This document shows positions 1-10,050 of a stretch of 64,000 bases of DNA, one piece after another (position 1 is the first letter of the stretch; each line of letters starts with the position of its first letter). The position numbers were made by a program, and so were the translations under genes. This DNA comes from JAFLCL01 sp964502175 (GTDB lineage Bacteria > Myxococcota_A > Polyangia > Polyangiales > Sandaracinaceae), in assembly GCA_964502175.1 (NCBI GenBank), contig CAZCVE010000001.1, positions 248,001 through 312,000 of the forward strand, written 5' to 3'. Under the pieces are notes generated by a model that did no database searches, was not told the DNA's origin, and was given only the letters and a program-made list of their open reading frames with translations.

Positions 1-433
1 TGAGCGCGACGATGGGATTGTCCATCGCCGAGGCGCTCCAGTAGAGGTCGTCGCACACCTCCGAGCCCGTCTCGGCTTCGAGCGTGTCGATGAAGAGAGA
101 GAGCGTGAGGCGGTCCGAATCACGTTCGACCGTGAGCGACCGGGCCCGCGCCAAGAAGGTCGCGCGGGCCTCGCGTCGCCTCGCCTCCGCTGCGGGGCTG
201 GCGTCCGGCATCTCGCCATCGCGGCGGTGATCCCCGAGGAGCGTGCCGAGGACAGGATCGTCTGCGAGCGCCGCAGCCCAGTGCTCCCTCAAGAGCGACG
301 CGAGCGCCTCGTCGTGCACGCCCGCCGCGGCGTCTTCGATCGGCGCGTCGTGGGGCGCGGTCGAGGTGCGAGGCGATGCCGCACCGCACGCAACGAGGAA
401 CAGAGCGAGCGGGACCAACCGGACGAGGGTCAT
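1..433 (-). CDS. DUF885-family lipoprotein, N-terminal part (cut by window edge)
   Basis: The frame opens with ATG at 433 and runs off the left edge, so only the first 144 codons are visible. The first 16 residues form a lipoprotein signal (hydrophobic run ending LVAC). After a short Ser/Thr/Pro linker comes a helical segment with HWAAALADDP and GTLLGDHR, followed by a second helix around FLARARSL and SLFIDTLEAE. This arrangement is typical of the start of DUF885 proteins, a secreted family distantly resembling metallopeptidases. The zinc-binding region would lie outside the window, so activity cannot be judged. Confidence 0.72.
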   Translation of the reverse strand, partial: MTLVRLVPLALFLVACGAASPRTSTAPHDAPIEDAAAGVHDEALASLLREHWAAALADDPVLGTLLGDHRRDGEMPDASPAAEARRREARATFLARARSLTVERDSDRLTLSLFIDTLEAETGSEVCDDLYWSASAMDNPIVAL

Positions 434-539
434 CCGCGCGCTCGTAGCACGTGAGCTCACCGCCCCGGGCGGGCCCTCTCTGATGCGGAGGCCGCGGGCC
501 CAGTCGGAATGCCTCCTCACACTCCTGGGTTCGTGCTCC

Positions 540-1451
540 ATGCGCGCGGAGGACCTGCACCCGATCCCCACGTCTTCATGGGTCGCGCTGGCGCTCGCTG
601 TGATCACCGGCGCGATGATCGTCGTGTGTCATCCGTCGAGCTGGCCGTGGTCGGACGTCGCGCTGCTCTGCCTCGGCGCGACCGCGACGATCGCGATCCT
701 GCGGTTCAGCCTTCGTCGACCTGCGCGCGCCCGCTTCCGCGGACGCGAGCTCGACGAGGGCGTCCGGGTCGAGGACGCGGCTCGCTCCGAGGGGTATCGC
801 GACCACGCGGCCGGCTCCGGTCCAGTCGTGATCCACGGCTCACTCCGCCGCGCGAGCATGGCCACGCTCGTCTCCATGGCCCTGATCCTTGCTGCGGTGC
901 TCGCCTGCCTCTCTCGACACCATCCCTCGGCGCCGTGGACGCTGCAGATCGGCGTTTCGGCGGCGATGCTCGCTCCGCTTCTCTGGGGGCTGCGTCCGCG
1001 CTGGCGGGTCGCTGTCTTGCGCGACGGGCGGACACTCACGATCGGCCGTACCACCACGCACCTCCCGCGGCCCGCGACGTTGAGGACCCGACACATCTCG
1101 GCAGGCAAGAAGAGCCGAGACGTGCTCGAGCTCGTCAGTGACGAAGGGCACGACACGCTCCACGAGGACTCGGTCGAGACGCTCGGAGCGCTCACCTCGT
1201 CGGCGCATGTGATCGCCGACGTGCTGGGTGAGGTCACCGTCATCGAACACGTCGGGCCTCTGGCCAAGCGGCCGGCGCCCGCGCCTCGCCCACGAGCCAA
1301 CCCGCCGCGCTGGCCGGCCGTGTTCGCTGGCGGTCGCGCGACCGAACGATCCGCGCCTCCGCAGTCCGCGTGGGAGGTGATCGAGATCCCGCTCTCGACG
1401 AAGCCACCGAGCGAAGCTGCATCCACCCGTGATGTGGTGGACGCAGGCTAA
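540..1451 (+). CDS. Membrane protein with four predicted TM helices, unknown function
   Basis: A 303-residue protein not assigned to a family. Two hydrophobic helices lie near residues 12-30 and 36-54, then a charged loop, then two more near residues 105-122 and 128-145. The remaining half is soluble, begins RPRWRVAVLRDGRTLTIG and ends in a Pro-rich tail. The hydrophobic pairs followed by a basic beta-rich segment resemble small bacterial PH-like membrane proteins, but this is only a shape comparison. The start at 540 puts the first helix just after the N-terminus. An in-frame ATG at 483 would add 19 residues. The gene ends 4 bases from the end of the convergent RIO kinase. Confidence 0.6.
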   Translation: MRAEDLHPIPTSSWVALALAVITGAMIVVCHPSSWPWSDVALLCLGATATIAILRFSLRRPARARFRGRELDEGVRVEDAARSEGYRDHAAGSGPVVIHGSLRRASMATLVSMALILAAVLACLSRHHPSAPWTLQIGVSAAMLAPLLWGLRPRWRVAVLRDGRTLTIGRTTTHLPRPATLRTRHISAGKKSRDVLELVSDEGHDTLHEDSVETLGALTSSAHVIADVLGEVTVIEHVGPLAKRPAPAPRPRANPPRWPAVFAGGRATERSAPPQSAWEVIEIPLSTKPPSEAASTRDVVDAG

Positions 1452-1455
1452 CTAG

Positions 1456-2535
1456 TTAGCGCCGGCGCCTCGACCTGCCGGGCGCGCCGCGGGACTCGAC
1501 GTGCCGCTCCGCGCCGGGTCGGCTGGGTGGCGACGGAGGCCGACGCGCGGACGACGGAGCCGGTGGTCTAGGCCGCGCGGCCTCTTCCTGAGCCCTGATC
1601 TCTGCAGCCTTGCGCGCCATCGCCGCCTTCTTCTCCGCGTACTTCGACACGCGCGGAGGCTCGGGCGTCGTCGCGGCGGCCGCGAGGGGCGCGAGTCCGA
1701 GCGACGCGCGGCGCCTCTGCTCGTCACGGTTGGCGTCGCGGATGAGCGACTCCACCGAGGCCGAGTCGCCGCGACGCGTCTGCTGCGGCCGATAGACGCC
1801 GGTCAGCGTCGTGTCCGGCGTGAGCATGTTGGACTGGTAGAGCTCCCACATCTCCTCGGCGTAGGGCCGTCGAGGAAGGTTCCGAGCGAAGCGCGACGCG
1901 TAGGTGTGCAGGTTGGCGACGTCACGCAGGAGCAGCTTGCGCGCGTTCTGGTTGTGCGCCGGATCGACCGCCTGCGGAAAGTCGATGACCACCGGCCCGT
2001 TGCTGCTGAGCAGCACGTTGAACTCCGAGAGATCGCCGTGCACGACACCGGCGCACAGCATGCGCACCACCTCGCGCAGCAACCGGTCGTGGATCGCGAC
2101 CGCGTCCTGCGGAGACAGCATCACGTCGGCGAGCCGCGGCGCGGGCTGGCCGTGCGCGTCGAGGATCAGCTCCATGACGAGCACGCCGTCGATGAAGTGG
2201 TGCGGCACCGGCACACGCACGCCCGCCGCGTGCAGGCGGTGGATGATGTCCGCCTCCGCCGAGCGCCACGCCTCTTCCTCTTGGGCGCGGCCACGCGCCG
2301 AGCGCTTGGTGATCGCGCGCTGGTCGCGGCTGTTCCTGACGCGGCGCCCCTCCGTGTACTCCGCGCGGTTCTTGAAGGATCGGTTGGCCGCGTCCTTGTA
2401 GATCTTGGCGACGCGGTACGCCCCGCCCGCCACCACGAGGTAGACCTCGGCCTCCTTGCCGCTCATCAAGGGACGAACGACCTCCTGGACGATTCCGTAG
2501 TCGGCGAGCGTCGCGAGTTTGTCCGGGAACCGCAT
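1456..2535 (-). CDS. RIO-type (RIO1-like) serine protein kinase
   Basis: A 359-residue protein with the compact RIO kinase fold. The nucleotide-binding segment MSGKEAEVYLV (near residue 24) is followed by the ATP-contacting Lys in VAKIYK, an insert rich in Arg and Glu, the catalytic loop HGDLSEFNVLL (near residue 170), and the metal-binding IDFPQAV. The tail of roughly 120 residues is Arg/Ala/Pro-rich and probably disordered. Eukaryotic and archaeal RIO1 act in ribosome maturation. The bacterial role is not settled, so only an atypical Ser kinase or ATPase can be claimed. The catalytic Asp and metal Asp are intact, so it is likely active. Confidence 0.88.
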   Translation of the reverse strand: MRFPDKLATLADYGIVQEVVRPLMSGKEAEVYLVVAGGAYRVAKIYKDAANRSFKNRAEYTEGRRVRNSRDQRAITKRSARGRAQEEEAWRSAEADIIHRLHAAGVRVPVPHHFIDGVLVMELILDAHGQPAPRLADVMLSPQDAVAIHDRLLREVVRMLCAGVVHGDLSEFNVLLSSNGPVVIDFPQAVDPAHNQNARKLLLRDVANLHTYASRFARNLPRRPYAEEMWELYQSNMLTPDTTLTGVYRPQQTRRGDSASVESLIRDANRDEQRRRASLGLAPLAAAATTPEPPRVSKYAEKKAAMARKAAEIRAQEEAARPRPPAPSSARRPPSPPSRPGAERHVESRGAPGRSRRRR

Positions 2536-2625
2536 CGATGCGTCGCGCCGCTCTTACCAGACGGAACGGCGGTCCGCATGAACGCCTTCGCGCCCTCGAG
2601 ACGCGGTGCGTTCACGAGCGGAGTC

Positions 2626-3075
2626 TCAGCGATCCACCTCGAGGCGCACCGCCGCGTTCGGCAGCTTCGGTCGCGTCCGCGCGGCGCGCAGCGCGTCCAC
2701 GGTGTGCGTTGCACCAACCAATCGATCGCGAACGATCGCACCCAGCACCACCCAGACGACGGGATCCAGCTCCAGCCGATCGTTCTCCCAGCGCGACACT
2801 GTCTCCGGCGTCACGCCCAACACTCCTGCGAGCTCGATCGCCTTCATCCCGAGCGTCTTTCGGAGCCAACGCAGCGCGTCGCCCGTGCGAGCCCCGTGCT
2901 CGACGAGCCACGCGCCGATCGCGAGGTCGTGACGCTCGAGCGTCTCGTCGAGCCACCCCTCGTGCGCCCCGGACGCCGAGACGCCCACGGGCAGGTGCGC
3001 GACGAAGAGCACGCCACCCACGCTCACGCGCCGCTCCTTGGTCTTCGTCGCCGCTGCTTTCTTTCGAACTGCCAT
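2626..3075 (-). CDS. XRE-type helix-turn-helix regulator
   Basis: A 149-residue protein starting at MAVRKKAA, chosen because an AGGAGAG ribosome-binding site stands just upstream. A longer frame to 3114 lacks this support. A basic N-terminal tail precedes a segment that may be a small beta domain. A clear HTH follows near residues 90-130 (LRKTLGMKAIELAGVLGV, then TPETVSRWENDR). The architecture resembles antitoxin-type or MqsA-like C-terminal HTH domains, but no upstream toxin is evident. It lies 66 bases downstream of the DUF87/HerA-type ATPase on the same strand and could be co-transcribed with it. Confidence 0.78.
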   Translation of the reverse strand: MAVRKKAAATKTKERRVSVGGVLFVAHLPVGVSASGAHEGWLDETLERHDLAIGAWLVEHGARTGDALRWLRKTLGMKAIELAGVLGVTPETVSRWENDRLELDPVVWVVLGAIVRDRLVGATHTVDALRAARTRPKLPNAAVRLEVDR

Positions 3076-3141
3076 CGGCTCTCCTCGCTCTGCGGAATCT
3101 GCAAGACATGACAATATCGCAAGTGAGGAGCCACCGCTCGG

Positions 3142-4521
3142 TCACCCCTCGACGCTGCGAAGCCAGCGGAGCTCCCTCCCCGTCAGCGGTCCGCGGAGGT
3201 AGCTCATCGCCCACCGTGGGTTGAGGAGCGCGAGCTTGCTGTCCTTCGCCTCGCGGACGACGAACCAGCGCGGGCCGAGCTTTTTGAGCGTGGTCGCGAG
3301 CGCGCTCTTCTTCTTGTCCTCGCCGAGCCCATCGACGACTCGCGCGCGGTCCGCGTCGGTCTGGAGGCGACCGAGCATCCAGGTGCCGGCGTTCGAGAGC
3401 GCGCGGTAGTCGAGGTCCATCGGGTTCTGCGTCGCGAGCACGCAGCCCACGCCGAACGCCCTCGCCTGCTTCATCAGCGCGACGATCGGTCGCTTCGTCG
3501 GCGGATTCGACGGGTGCGGCGGGACGAAGCCGAACACCTCGTCGAACGCGATGAGCGCCTTGAGCCGCGAGCTTCCGGGCAGGCCTCGCACCCACGTGAG
3601 CACCTCTTCGAGGATCACGCCGAGCACGAGCTGCCGCTCTTCGTCGTCGAGGTGCGCGACGCTCACGATCGTCGCAGGCGTCTTGCCGTCGACCTTCTGC
3701 ATCCACGACGCGACGTCGATCGACTGACCACGACGCCACGCGCTGAATGTCGGTGATGCGATGAGCGTGTTGAGGTCCGCGGCGAGGTCGGCGCGCAGCT
3801 TGGGCGACACGAACGCGTCGAGCTCGAGGTCACCGATGGTCGCGATCGGAGGCTCGTTGAGATCGACGAGCAGCTCTCCGAGCGTGGCCGTCTTGCCCTT
3901 GGACAGGCGCCGCTCGGAGAGCACCGAGAGCAACGCATGCTCGCGACTGCGCCCCGGATCCGCGTCGCGCCCCGTGAGCCGCAGCACGAGCGACACGGCC
4001 GCAGAGAGCGTCGCCCGCGCGGCTTCAGGCGTCTCGTCCCAGCGCGTGCTGCGCTGCTCGAGAGACGACAAGAGATGCAGCGGCTCGCCAGCGTCCGAGC
4101 CCGGCGTGATCACGCGCACGTGGATCTTCTTCGCGTAGGCCGCGAGCTTGGCCTCGTCGATCTGCCACTGCGCGAGCCCCTCACGCCGCGCGCTCGCAGC
4201 CTTGGCGACCACGGGCGGATCGGCCACGCCGTCGTCGTCGCCCGCATCGGCCTCGACCCACGGTGCCATCGTGGTCTCGTCGAAGGAGGGGAACGCGAGC
4301 GCGAGGTTCGCGAGATCACCTTTGATGTCGATCAGAAGACACGGCACGCCAGCCGACAAAGCCTCTTCGACGAGCACGGTCAGGAGGCCAGTTTTGCCAC
4401 TCCCCGTCATGCCGACGATGACGCCGTGCGTGAGGAGATCGTGCGCAGGCAGCGTGTAGCTACCGAGGTGTGTGCGCGCGTCGATGGAGTGACGAGCACC
4501 GAGATTCAACTTGGGAGTCAT
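3142..4521 (-). CDS. HerA/DUF87-type P-loop ATPase
   Basis: A 459-residue ATPase. The start MTPKLNLGARHS is chosen because residues upstream of it are encoded by a GC-rich inverted repeat and do not look like protein. It contains the Walker A GMTGSGKT at residues 37-44, a DIKGDL motif soon after, Walker B ALIAFDEVFGF, and a C-terminal sensor block (GVGCVLATQNPMDLDYRALSNAGTWMLG, shown here only as family context in pieces: LATQNPMDLDY and ALSNAGTW). This is the HerA/FtsK-like fold used in DNA end processing, conjugation and several defence systems. It is the second gene of a minus-strand run with the helical protein upstream. The substrate is unknown. Confidence 0.83.
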   Translation of the reverse strand: MTPKLNLGARHSIDARTHLGSYTLPAHDLLTHGVIVGMTGSGKTGLLTVLVEEALSAGVPCLLIDIKGDLANLALAFPSFDETTMAPWVEADAGDDDGVADPPVVAKAASARREGLAQWQIDEAKLAAYAKKIHVRVITPGSDAGEPLHLLSSLEQRSTRWDETPEAARATLSAAVSLVLRLTGRDADPGRSREHALLSVLSERRLSKGKTATLGELLVDLNEPPIATIGDLELDAFVSPKLRADLAADLNTLIASPTFSAWRRGQSIDVASWMQKVDGKTPATIVSVAHLDDEERQLVLGVILEEVLTWVRGLPGSSRLKALIAFDEVFGFVPPHPSNPPTKRPIVALMKQARAFGVGCVLATQNPMDLDYRALSNAGTWMLGRLQTDADRARVVDGLGEDKKKSALATTLKKLGPRWFVVREAKDSKLALLNPRWAMSYLRGPLTGRELRWLRSVEG

Positions 4522-4556
4522 GGTGGTTTCCTGTGGACGTGTGGTCACTTCGATCT

Positions 4557-4733
4557 GGCCCCCTCCTCGGGGTCCCCAGCCCCGGTCCTCCCCCGCTGCG
4601 CGGGAGAGGGGAACCACGGCGCGCACGATCTCGGCGATTCTCGTCCGATGGGAGAACGAAGACCGACGCGAAGGTTGGTTCCCCCTCTCCGCGCAGCGGG
4701 GAGGGCCGGGGTTGGGGCCCCCGGGGAGGGGCC
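4557..4733. repeat. Large GC-rich imperfect inverted repeat
   Basis: The left arm, about 4557-4616, and the right arm, about 4676-4733, are reverse complements of one another over roughly 55 bases with a few mismatches and one-base indels. Both arms contain GCTGCGCG/CGCGCAGC and a run resembling CCCCAGCCCCGG. About 60 bases of ordinary sequence lie between them. It sits between the ends of two minus-strand genes. It could be a mobile REP/MITE-like element or a strong transcript-folding structure. Shorter relatives with GTTGGGGCCCC occur near 17330. Confidence 0.7.
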
Positions 4734-4752
4734 GCGCAACTGAGTCAGTGGC

Positions 4753-5613
4753 TCACTGCACAAACGCCGGACCCCCATTGTTCGGCACCGGTCCCGGCGC
4801 AGGCGTGAGCACCTCGTCGTCGTTGTCCGTCACGTCGTCCTCGGGCGTGACGACGTCCTTCGGCTTCCCGCGTCCACCGCGCCCTGTGTAGAGCGACGGC
4901 ACGAAGCGGTCGTAGTCGCCCTCGAACCAGCGCACGAAGACGACCATGCGACGCAGCTCTTCGTACTCGCGGATGAGTAGGCTGAGAGCGCGCAGGCGCG
5001 TGTCGATCGCCGCCGCGCGACCCGCTCCGTGCTGACGCTTCGAGAGAGCAGACATCATCCTCGACGCGACGTCGTCGGCGCGAGTGAGATCCGCGACGAC
5101 CACCGGCGTGTGCGCCTCGACCTCGCTCCACGACTTGCGGAACACGGCGATCACACCGAACAGGCTCTGCAGGGTGCCCTGGTAGCTCCTGAGATCGCGG
5201 AAGCCCGTGAGGCGCTCCTTCGGGACGAAGCCGCGCGCGACCAGCGAGTCCGCGTCGAGCACGAGGCGCTGGTAGGTCGTCATCACCTCCTCGTGGAGCG
5301 CGGCGAGATCGGACTCCTCACCCATCATGCTGAGCTCGATGTCCGCCTGACGCGCGGCGCGGGCCGTCGTCTCGAGACCGTCGATGAGCGGGTCGACCTC
5401 CGCTGCGCCGAAGCGCGCGACGAGCGCAGGCCGCACCTCGGCGACGGCGCTGACGACACCGCTGGCGATCGTCGTGGCGGTGACGAGGTCGAGCGCGATG
5501 CGTCGCGAGATCATCGCCTCGGGCAGCGCCTCGATGCGCTCACGACGCGCGGCGAGCGCGGCCTCGAGCGACTGGGTGGACTGGGCGGTGAGGGTGTCGG
5601 TCGTGTTCGGCAT
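4753..5613 (-). CDS. Helical protein of unknown function
   Basis: A 286-residue protein starting MPNTTDTLTAQS, selected because AAGGAGAT lies 6 bases upstream. The longer frame to 5796 has no such support. It is almost entirely alpha-helical, with long amphipathic stretches (AALAARRERIEALPE, ETTARAARQADIELS, DTRLRALSLLIREYEEL). It ends in an acidic, Pro/Gly-rich and likely disordered tail of about 45 residues. There is no signal peptide or membrane helix. It is the first gene of the minus-strand run ahead of the HerA/DUF87-type ATPase, so the two may act together. That is inference from position only. Confidence 0.7.
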   Translation of the reverse strand: MPNTTDTLTAQSTQSLEAALAARRERIEALPEAMISRRIALDLVTATTIASGVVSAVAEVRPALVARFGAAEVDPLIDGLETTARAARQADIELSMMGEESDLAALHEEVMTTYQRLVLDADSLVARGFVPKERLTGFRDLRSYQGTLQSLFGVIAVFRKSWSEVEAHTPVVVADLTRADDVASRMMSALSKRQHGAGRAAAIDTRLRALSLLIREYEELRRMVVFVRWFEGDYDRFVPSLYTGRGGRGKPKDVVTPEDDVTDNDDEVLTPAPGPVPNNGGPAFVQ

Positions 5614-6153
5614 GGAGATCTCCTTGGAATCGTTGGTGAGGAACTGGTCGGGGGTGGAGGTGAGGGAGCGTTCGGGAGCACGGGAGCCAGGCATCGGGTT
5701 CTCTCTTTCCGGCGACGCAATCGCGCCGCGTGCCCCCTTGTCGGCGACCACCTCCGCGTGTTTCCTAGGTCGTGTACGAATTTCGCGAACCGCCACGTTT
5801 CACGGGCTTTCCGCGCACACATCGCCCGCCACCCCCGGCTTTCCCGGCCGTGACGAGCCAGCTCGGACGTCACGCCACGAGCGGCATCGCCCGACGAGCC
5901 GGCTCGTCGAGATCGCTGTGGTTTGCGTCCGGCGACGAGCTGGCTCGTCGGGATCGTTGCGACTGCGTCCGGCGACGAGCTGGCTCGTCGAGATCGCTGC
6001 GGTTTGCGTCCGGCGACGAGCTGGCTCGTCGAGATCCCTACGGCCTGCGGCGTGGGCGAGCGAGCTTCGTCGTTGAGCCCCCCGTCACCGACCGGTAGCC
6101 TCGACGGCGCGCGGGGCAAGACAGTGCGCAGCGCGACAACCGACAGGAGTCCG
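5614..6153. other. 540-base divergent intergenic region
   Basis: This region separates the minus-strand helical protein/ATPase run from the plus-strand hsdM. Apart from the palindrome array (5892-6031, with a degenerate copy near 5852-5869) I see no coding sequence with convincing composition. The last 120 bases should contain the hsdM promoter. An AGGAG ribosome-binding site is present at 6145-6149. Confidence 0.6.
5892..6031. repeat. Four tandem copies of an 18-bp palindrome, period 40-41 bp
   Basis: Perfect palindromic arms CGACGAGC and GCTCGTCG around a two-base centre occur at 5892-5909, 5933-5950, 5973-5990 and 6014-6031. The 22-23 base segments between them are themselves conserved (GAGATCGCTGCGGTTTGCGT with few changes), so the array is a tandem repeat of about 41 bp. 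The constant near-four-turn spacing (about 10.2-10.5 bp per turn) would place four dimer sites on one face of the helix. It lies about 120 bases ahead of hsdM, in the divergent promoter region. A binding-site array for a regulator is the simplest reading. Confidence 0.85.
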
Positions 6154-7771
<1,618 letters not shown>

Positions 7772-7782
<11 letters not shown>

Positions 7783-8941
7783 CAAGAAGACCGCGAAGCA
7801 CGCGAGGACGCGCGCGGACGTCGCGGTCGCACGGGACGCAGACGCACGACGGACGCTCGGACGCGCACGAGGCGACGGAATGGCACGCTTCCCGGTGGCG
7901 CCACCGAGGCGCGAGCTTCCAACAGGCTATGGTGCCGCGTTCGGGGAGATCCGCGAGCGGATCGAGGGCGCGCGGCTCAAGGCAGTCCTCGACGCGAACG
8001 CGGCGATGATCGACCTGTACTGGGCCGTCGGCCGGGTCATCCTGACGAGAGAGGCGGCCGAGGGCTGGGGTGCGAAGGTCATCGACCGACTCGCGGGAGA
8101 TCTCGGCGCGGCCTTTCCGGACATGTCCGGGCTGTCTGCGCGCAACCTGCGCTACATGCGCGCGTTCGCGTCGGCGTGGCCCGACCCGGCAATCCTGCAA
8201 GCGCGCTTGCACAAATTGACCTGGTACCACCACCTCGCGCTACTCGAGAAGCTCGACACGACCGAGGCGAGGCTCTGGTATGCCGAGCGCGCGTTCGATC
8301 AGGGCTGGTCCCGCAACGTTCTCGTCCTGCACATCGAGCGTCGTGACCACGAGCGCCAAGGCAAGGCGATCACCAACTTCCGGCGCGCGTTGCCACCCGC
8401 CGGCTCCGACATGGCGGCGCAGGTCTTCAAGGACCCCTACCTCTTCGACATGCTCGGCACCGCCGACCCGCGCCGCGAGGCCGAGGTGGAGCGGGCGCTC
8501 GTCGAGCAAGTCGAGAGGCTCCTCTTGGAGCTCGGCGCGGGCTTCGCCTTCGTCGGCCGCCAGGTGCCGCTGGAGGTCGGCAGCAGCGAATTCAGGGTCG
8601 ACCTCCTCTTCTATCACTTCAAGCTGCACTGCTTCGTGGTCGTCGAGCTGAAGGCAGTGCCATTCGAGCCAGGTTTCGTCGGGCAGCTGAACCTGTACTT
8701 GTCAGCCGTCGATGACCTGCTGAAGCAGCCCGGTGACGGCCCCACGATCGGCCTCTTGCTGTGCCGCGGCAAGGACTCGTTCGTCGCGGAGTACGCGCTT
8801 CGCGACTTCAAGAAGCCCATGGGCGTGGCGAACTGGGAGACCAAGCTGGTCAGCAAGCTCCCCAAGGAGCTGCGAGGCAGCCTGCCGACCATCGAGCAGC
8901 TAGAAGCAGAGCTGATGCCGAAGAAGCGAGGCAAGCGATGA
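7772..8941 (+). CDS. DUF1016 (YhcG-type) PD-(D/E)XK nuclease-domain protein
   Basis: A 389-residue protein overlapping the end of hsdM by 11 bases, so translation is probably coupled. The N-terminal DUF1016 domain carries VDLYWAVG-like features (MIDLYWAVGRVI) and LSARNLRYMRAFASAWP. The C-terminal nuclease domain shows the spaced acidic motif FRVDLLFYH ... VVVELK and a following GQLNLYLSAVDD, consistent with D...ExK...Q of PD-(D/E)XK enzymes. Such genes often lie inside type I operons in place of or beside HsdS. The exact role is not established. An in-frame ATG at 7880 with GAGG upstream would remove a basic 36-residue leader and is a credible alternative start. Confidence 0.88.
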
Positions 8942-8973
8942 CGTGGGCGGGACTCGACATTGGCCAGATCTTG

Positions 8974-9918
8974 CTAGCGCTTACCAACAAGTTGTCTTCT
9001 CTTGAGCGCGAGCCACTGGGAGTCCTTGAGGTACTGCGCACCGACGAGTTCCTCCTCGAGGTCCGCGTAGGGGGCGGAGTTGCGCACCGCAAGGCCAAGC
9101 TGCAGCCGCGCCTTTCCCCGTCGTTGGACGATATTGAGCTGACCGAGATCGAACAGGGTGTGGAGGTCCGATCGAAGGAGCAGGGCGGCACCTACATCAT
9201 GTTCCCGTGATTTCGCCCAAGGGAGAATGTGTGCTGCCTCCAGCACCTGCTCAACGTCACAGCCGGAGACCACGCACACGCGGCCGAATCGCTTCATGAC
9301 TTGTTCCCGGAACTTCGCTTGCCCCACACGCCGAGTGATCGTGGCGCGCGTTCCGGGATCCGACATGACGAAAGGAGGCTCGTCTGCCGCTGTCTCGCCT
9401 TGCCCGTTCCGTTCAGGGAGCGCCTTCACGAGCGTGCGAATATCGGCAATCAGCGACCGGGAGATCCTCTCGACGCCATGTCCTGCGTGGCCAGTCGCCG
9501 AGTACCTCCCGAACCACGAATAACTGTTCCAGTCGTCAACGAACCACTGACCCAACATCGCGCGCCCAGCCTTGAGCGACCAACCATTCCTCCGCTGACG
9601 TGTGCCTTGAGCCGGTGCCAAAGGCAGTCGACTATCACGCGCGACCCCGAGCATTTTGGTCGTGCTGCTGCTCGACAGCCAAACGGAGAAGAAGCGGTCG
9701 TCGTCGTCGCCAAGGTAGCGGTCGTACCAGACCTCCAACCAGAGGTTGCGAGCGACATGGGCGAGGTCTGCGGCCCAGCCGTGCCAGTCCTGCGAAGTAC
9801 GGTCGGCGAGCATTAGCTTGTCGACTTTGGCTCCGGTGACCTCGGGGAGCGCCTTGTAGACACGCGCCACGACCTCGTCGAAGAGTTTCTTGTCGTGCTG
9901 ATCGGGTCGTATCGCCAT
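8974..9918 (-). CDS. HNH endonuclease domain protein (HNH_2 type)
   Basis: A 314-residue protein converging on the DUF1016 gene with a 32-base gap. The N-terminal 180 residues are unassigned, alpha/beta in character (DRTSQDWHGWAADL, WLEVWYDRYLGDDDD). The C-terminal part has the HNH_2 layout: KFREQVMKRFGRVCVVSGCD, then EAAHILPWAK with the catalytic His, then LHTLFDLGQLNI with the metal His. The usual Asn nine residues before the last His appears to be Ala, so catalysis may be weakened or organised differently. With hsdM and the DUF1016 gene it makes a methylase-plus-two-nucleases cluster. Confidence 0.85.
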   Translation of the reverse strand: MAIRPDQHDKKLFDEVVARVYKALPEVTGAKVDKLMLADRTSQDWHGWAADLAHVARNLWLEVWYDRYLGDDDDRFFSVWLSSSSTTKMLGVARDSRLPLAPAQGTRQRRNGWSLKAGRAMLGQWFVDDWNSYSWFGRYSATGHAGHGVERISRSLIADIRTLVKALPERNGQGETAADEPPFVMSDPGTRATITRRVGQAKFREQVMKRFGRVCVVSGCDVEQVLEAAHILPWAKSREHDVGAALLLRSDLHTLFDLGQLNIVQRRGKARLQLGLAVRNSAPYADLEEELVGAQYLKDSQWLALKRRQLVGKR

Positions 9919-10006
9919 CGTTCCTCCCGTCGCGGCAGATTTCTCGCTGGCGGCATTCTACCGCCGAGCGCTCGCTCGCCACAGAGGCCTCGTTGACCCT
10001 CCCCAA

Positions 10007-10031
10007 CCCCTCCCAGTGGGAGGGGCTTTTT
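10007..10031 (+). terminator. Hairpin followed by T-run
   Basis: CCCCTCCC and GGGAGGGG pair around a three-base AGT loop (10007-10025), followed by CTTTTT. It looks like a factor-independent terminator read on the plus strand, although no plus-strand gene lies immediately upstream. Outer TGACC/GGTCA arms extend the inverted repeat, so it could equally be a stable element ending the minus-strand transcript from the lipoprotein at 10051. Confidence 0.55.
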
Positions 10032-10050
10032 GGTCAGCATGGTGCGGGGA

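Noticed and set aside
5892..6031. Possible CRISPR array
   Set aside because: Spacers are nearly identical between units, so this is a tandem repeat of palindromes, with no cas genes.
8938..9210. Plus-strand frame starting in the stop of the DUF1016 gene (ATGA overlap)
   Set aside because: The overlap looks attractive, but the frame is antisense to the C-terminus of the HNH protein (LHTLFDLGQ region), which is better supported.
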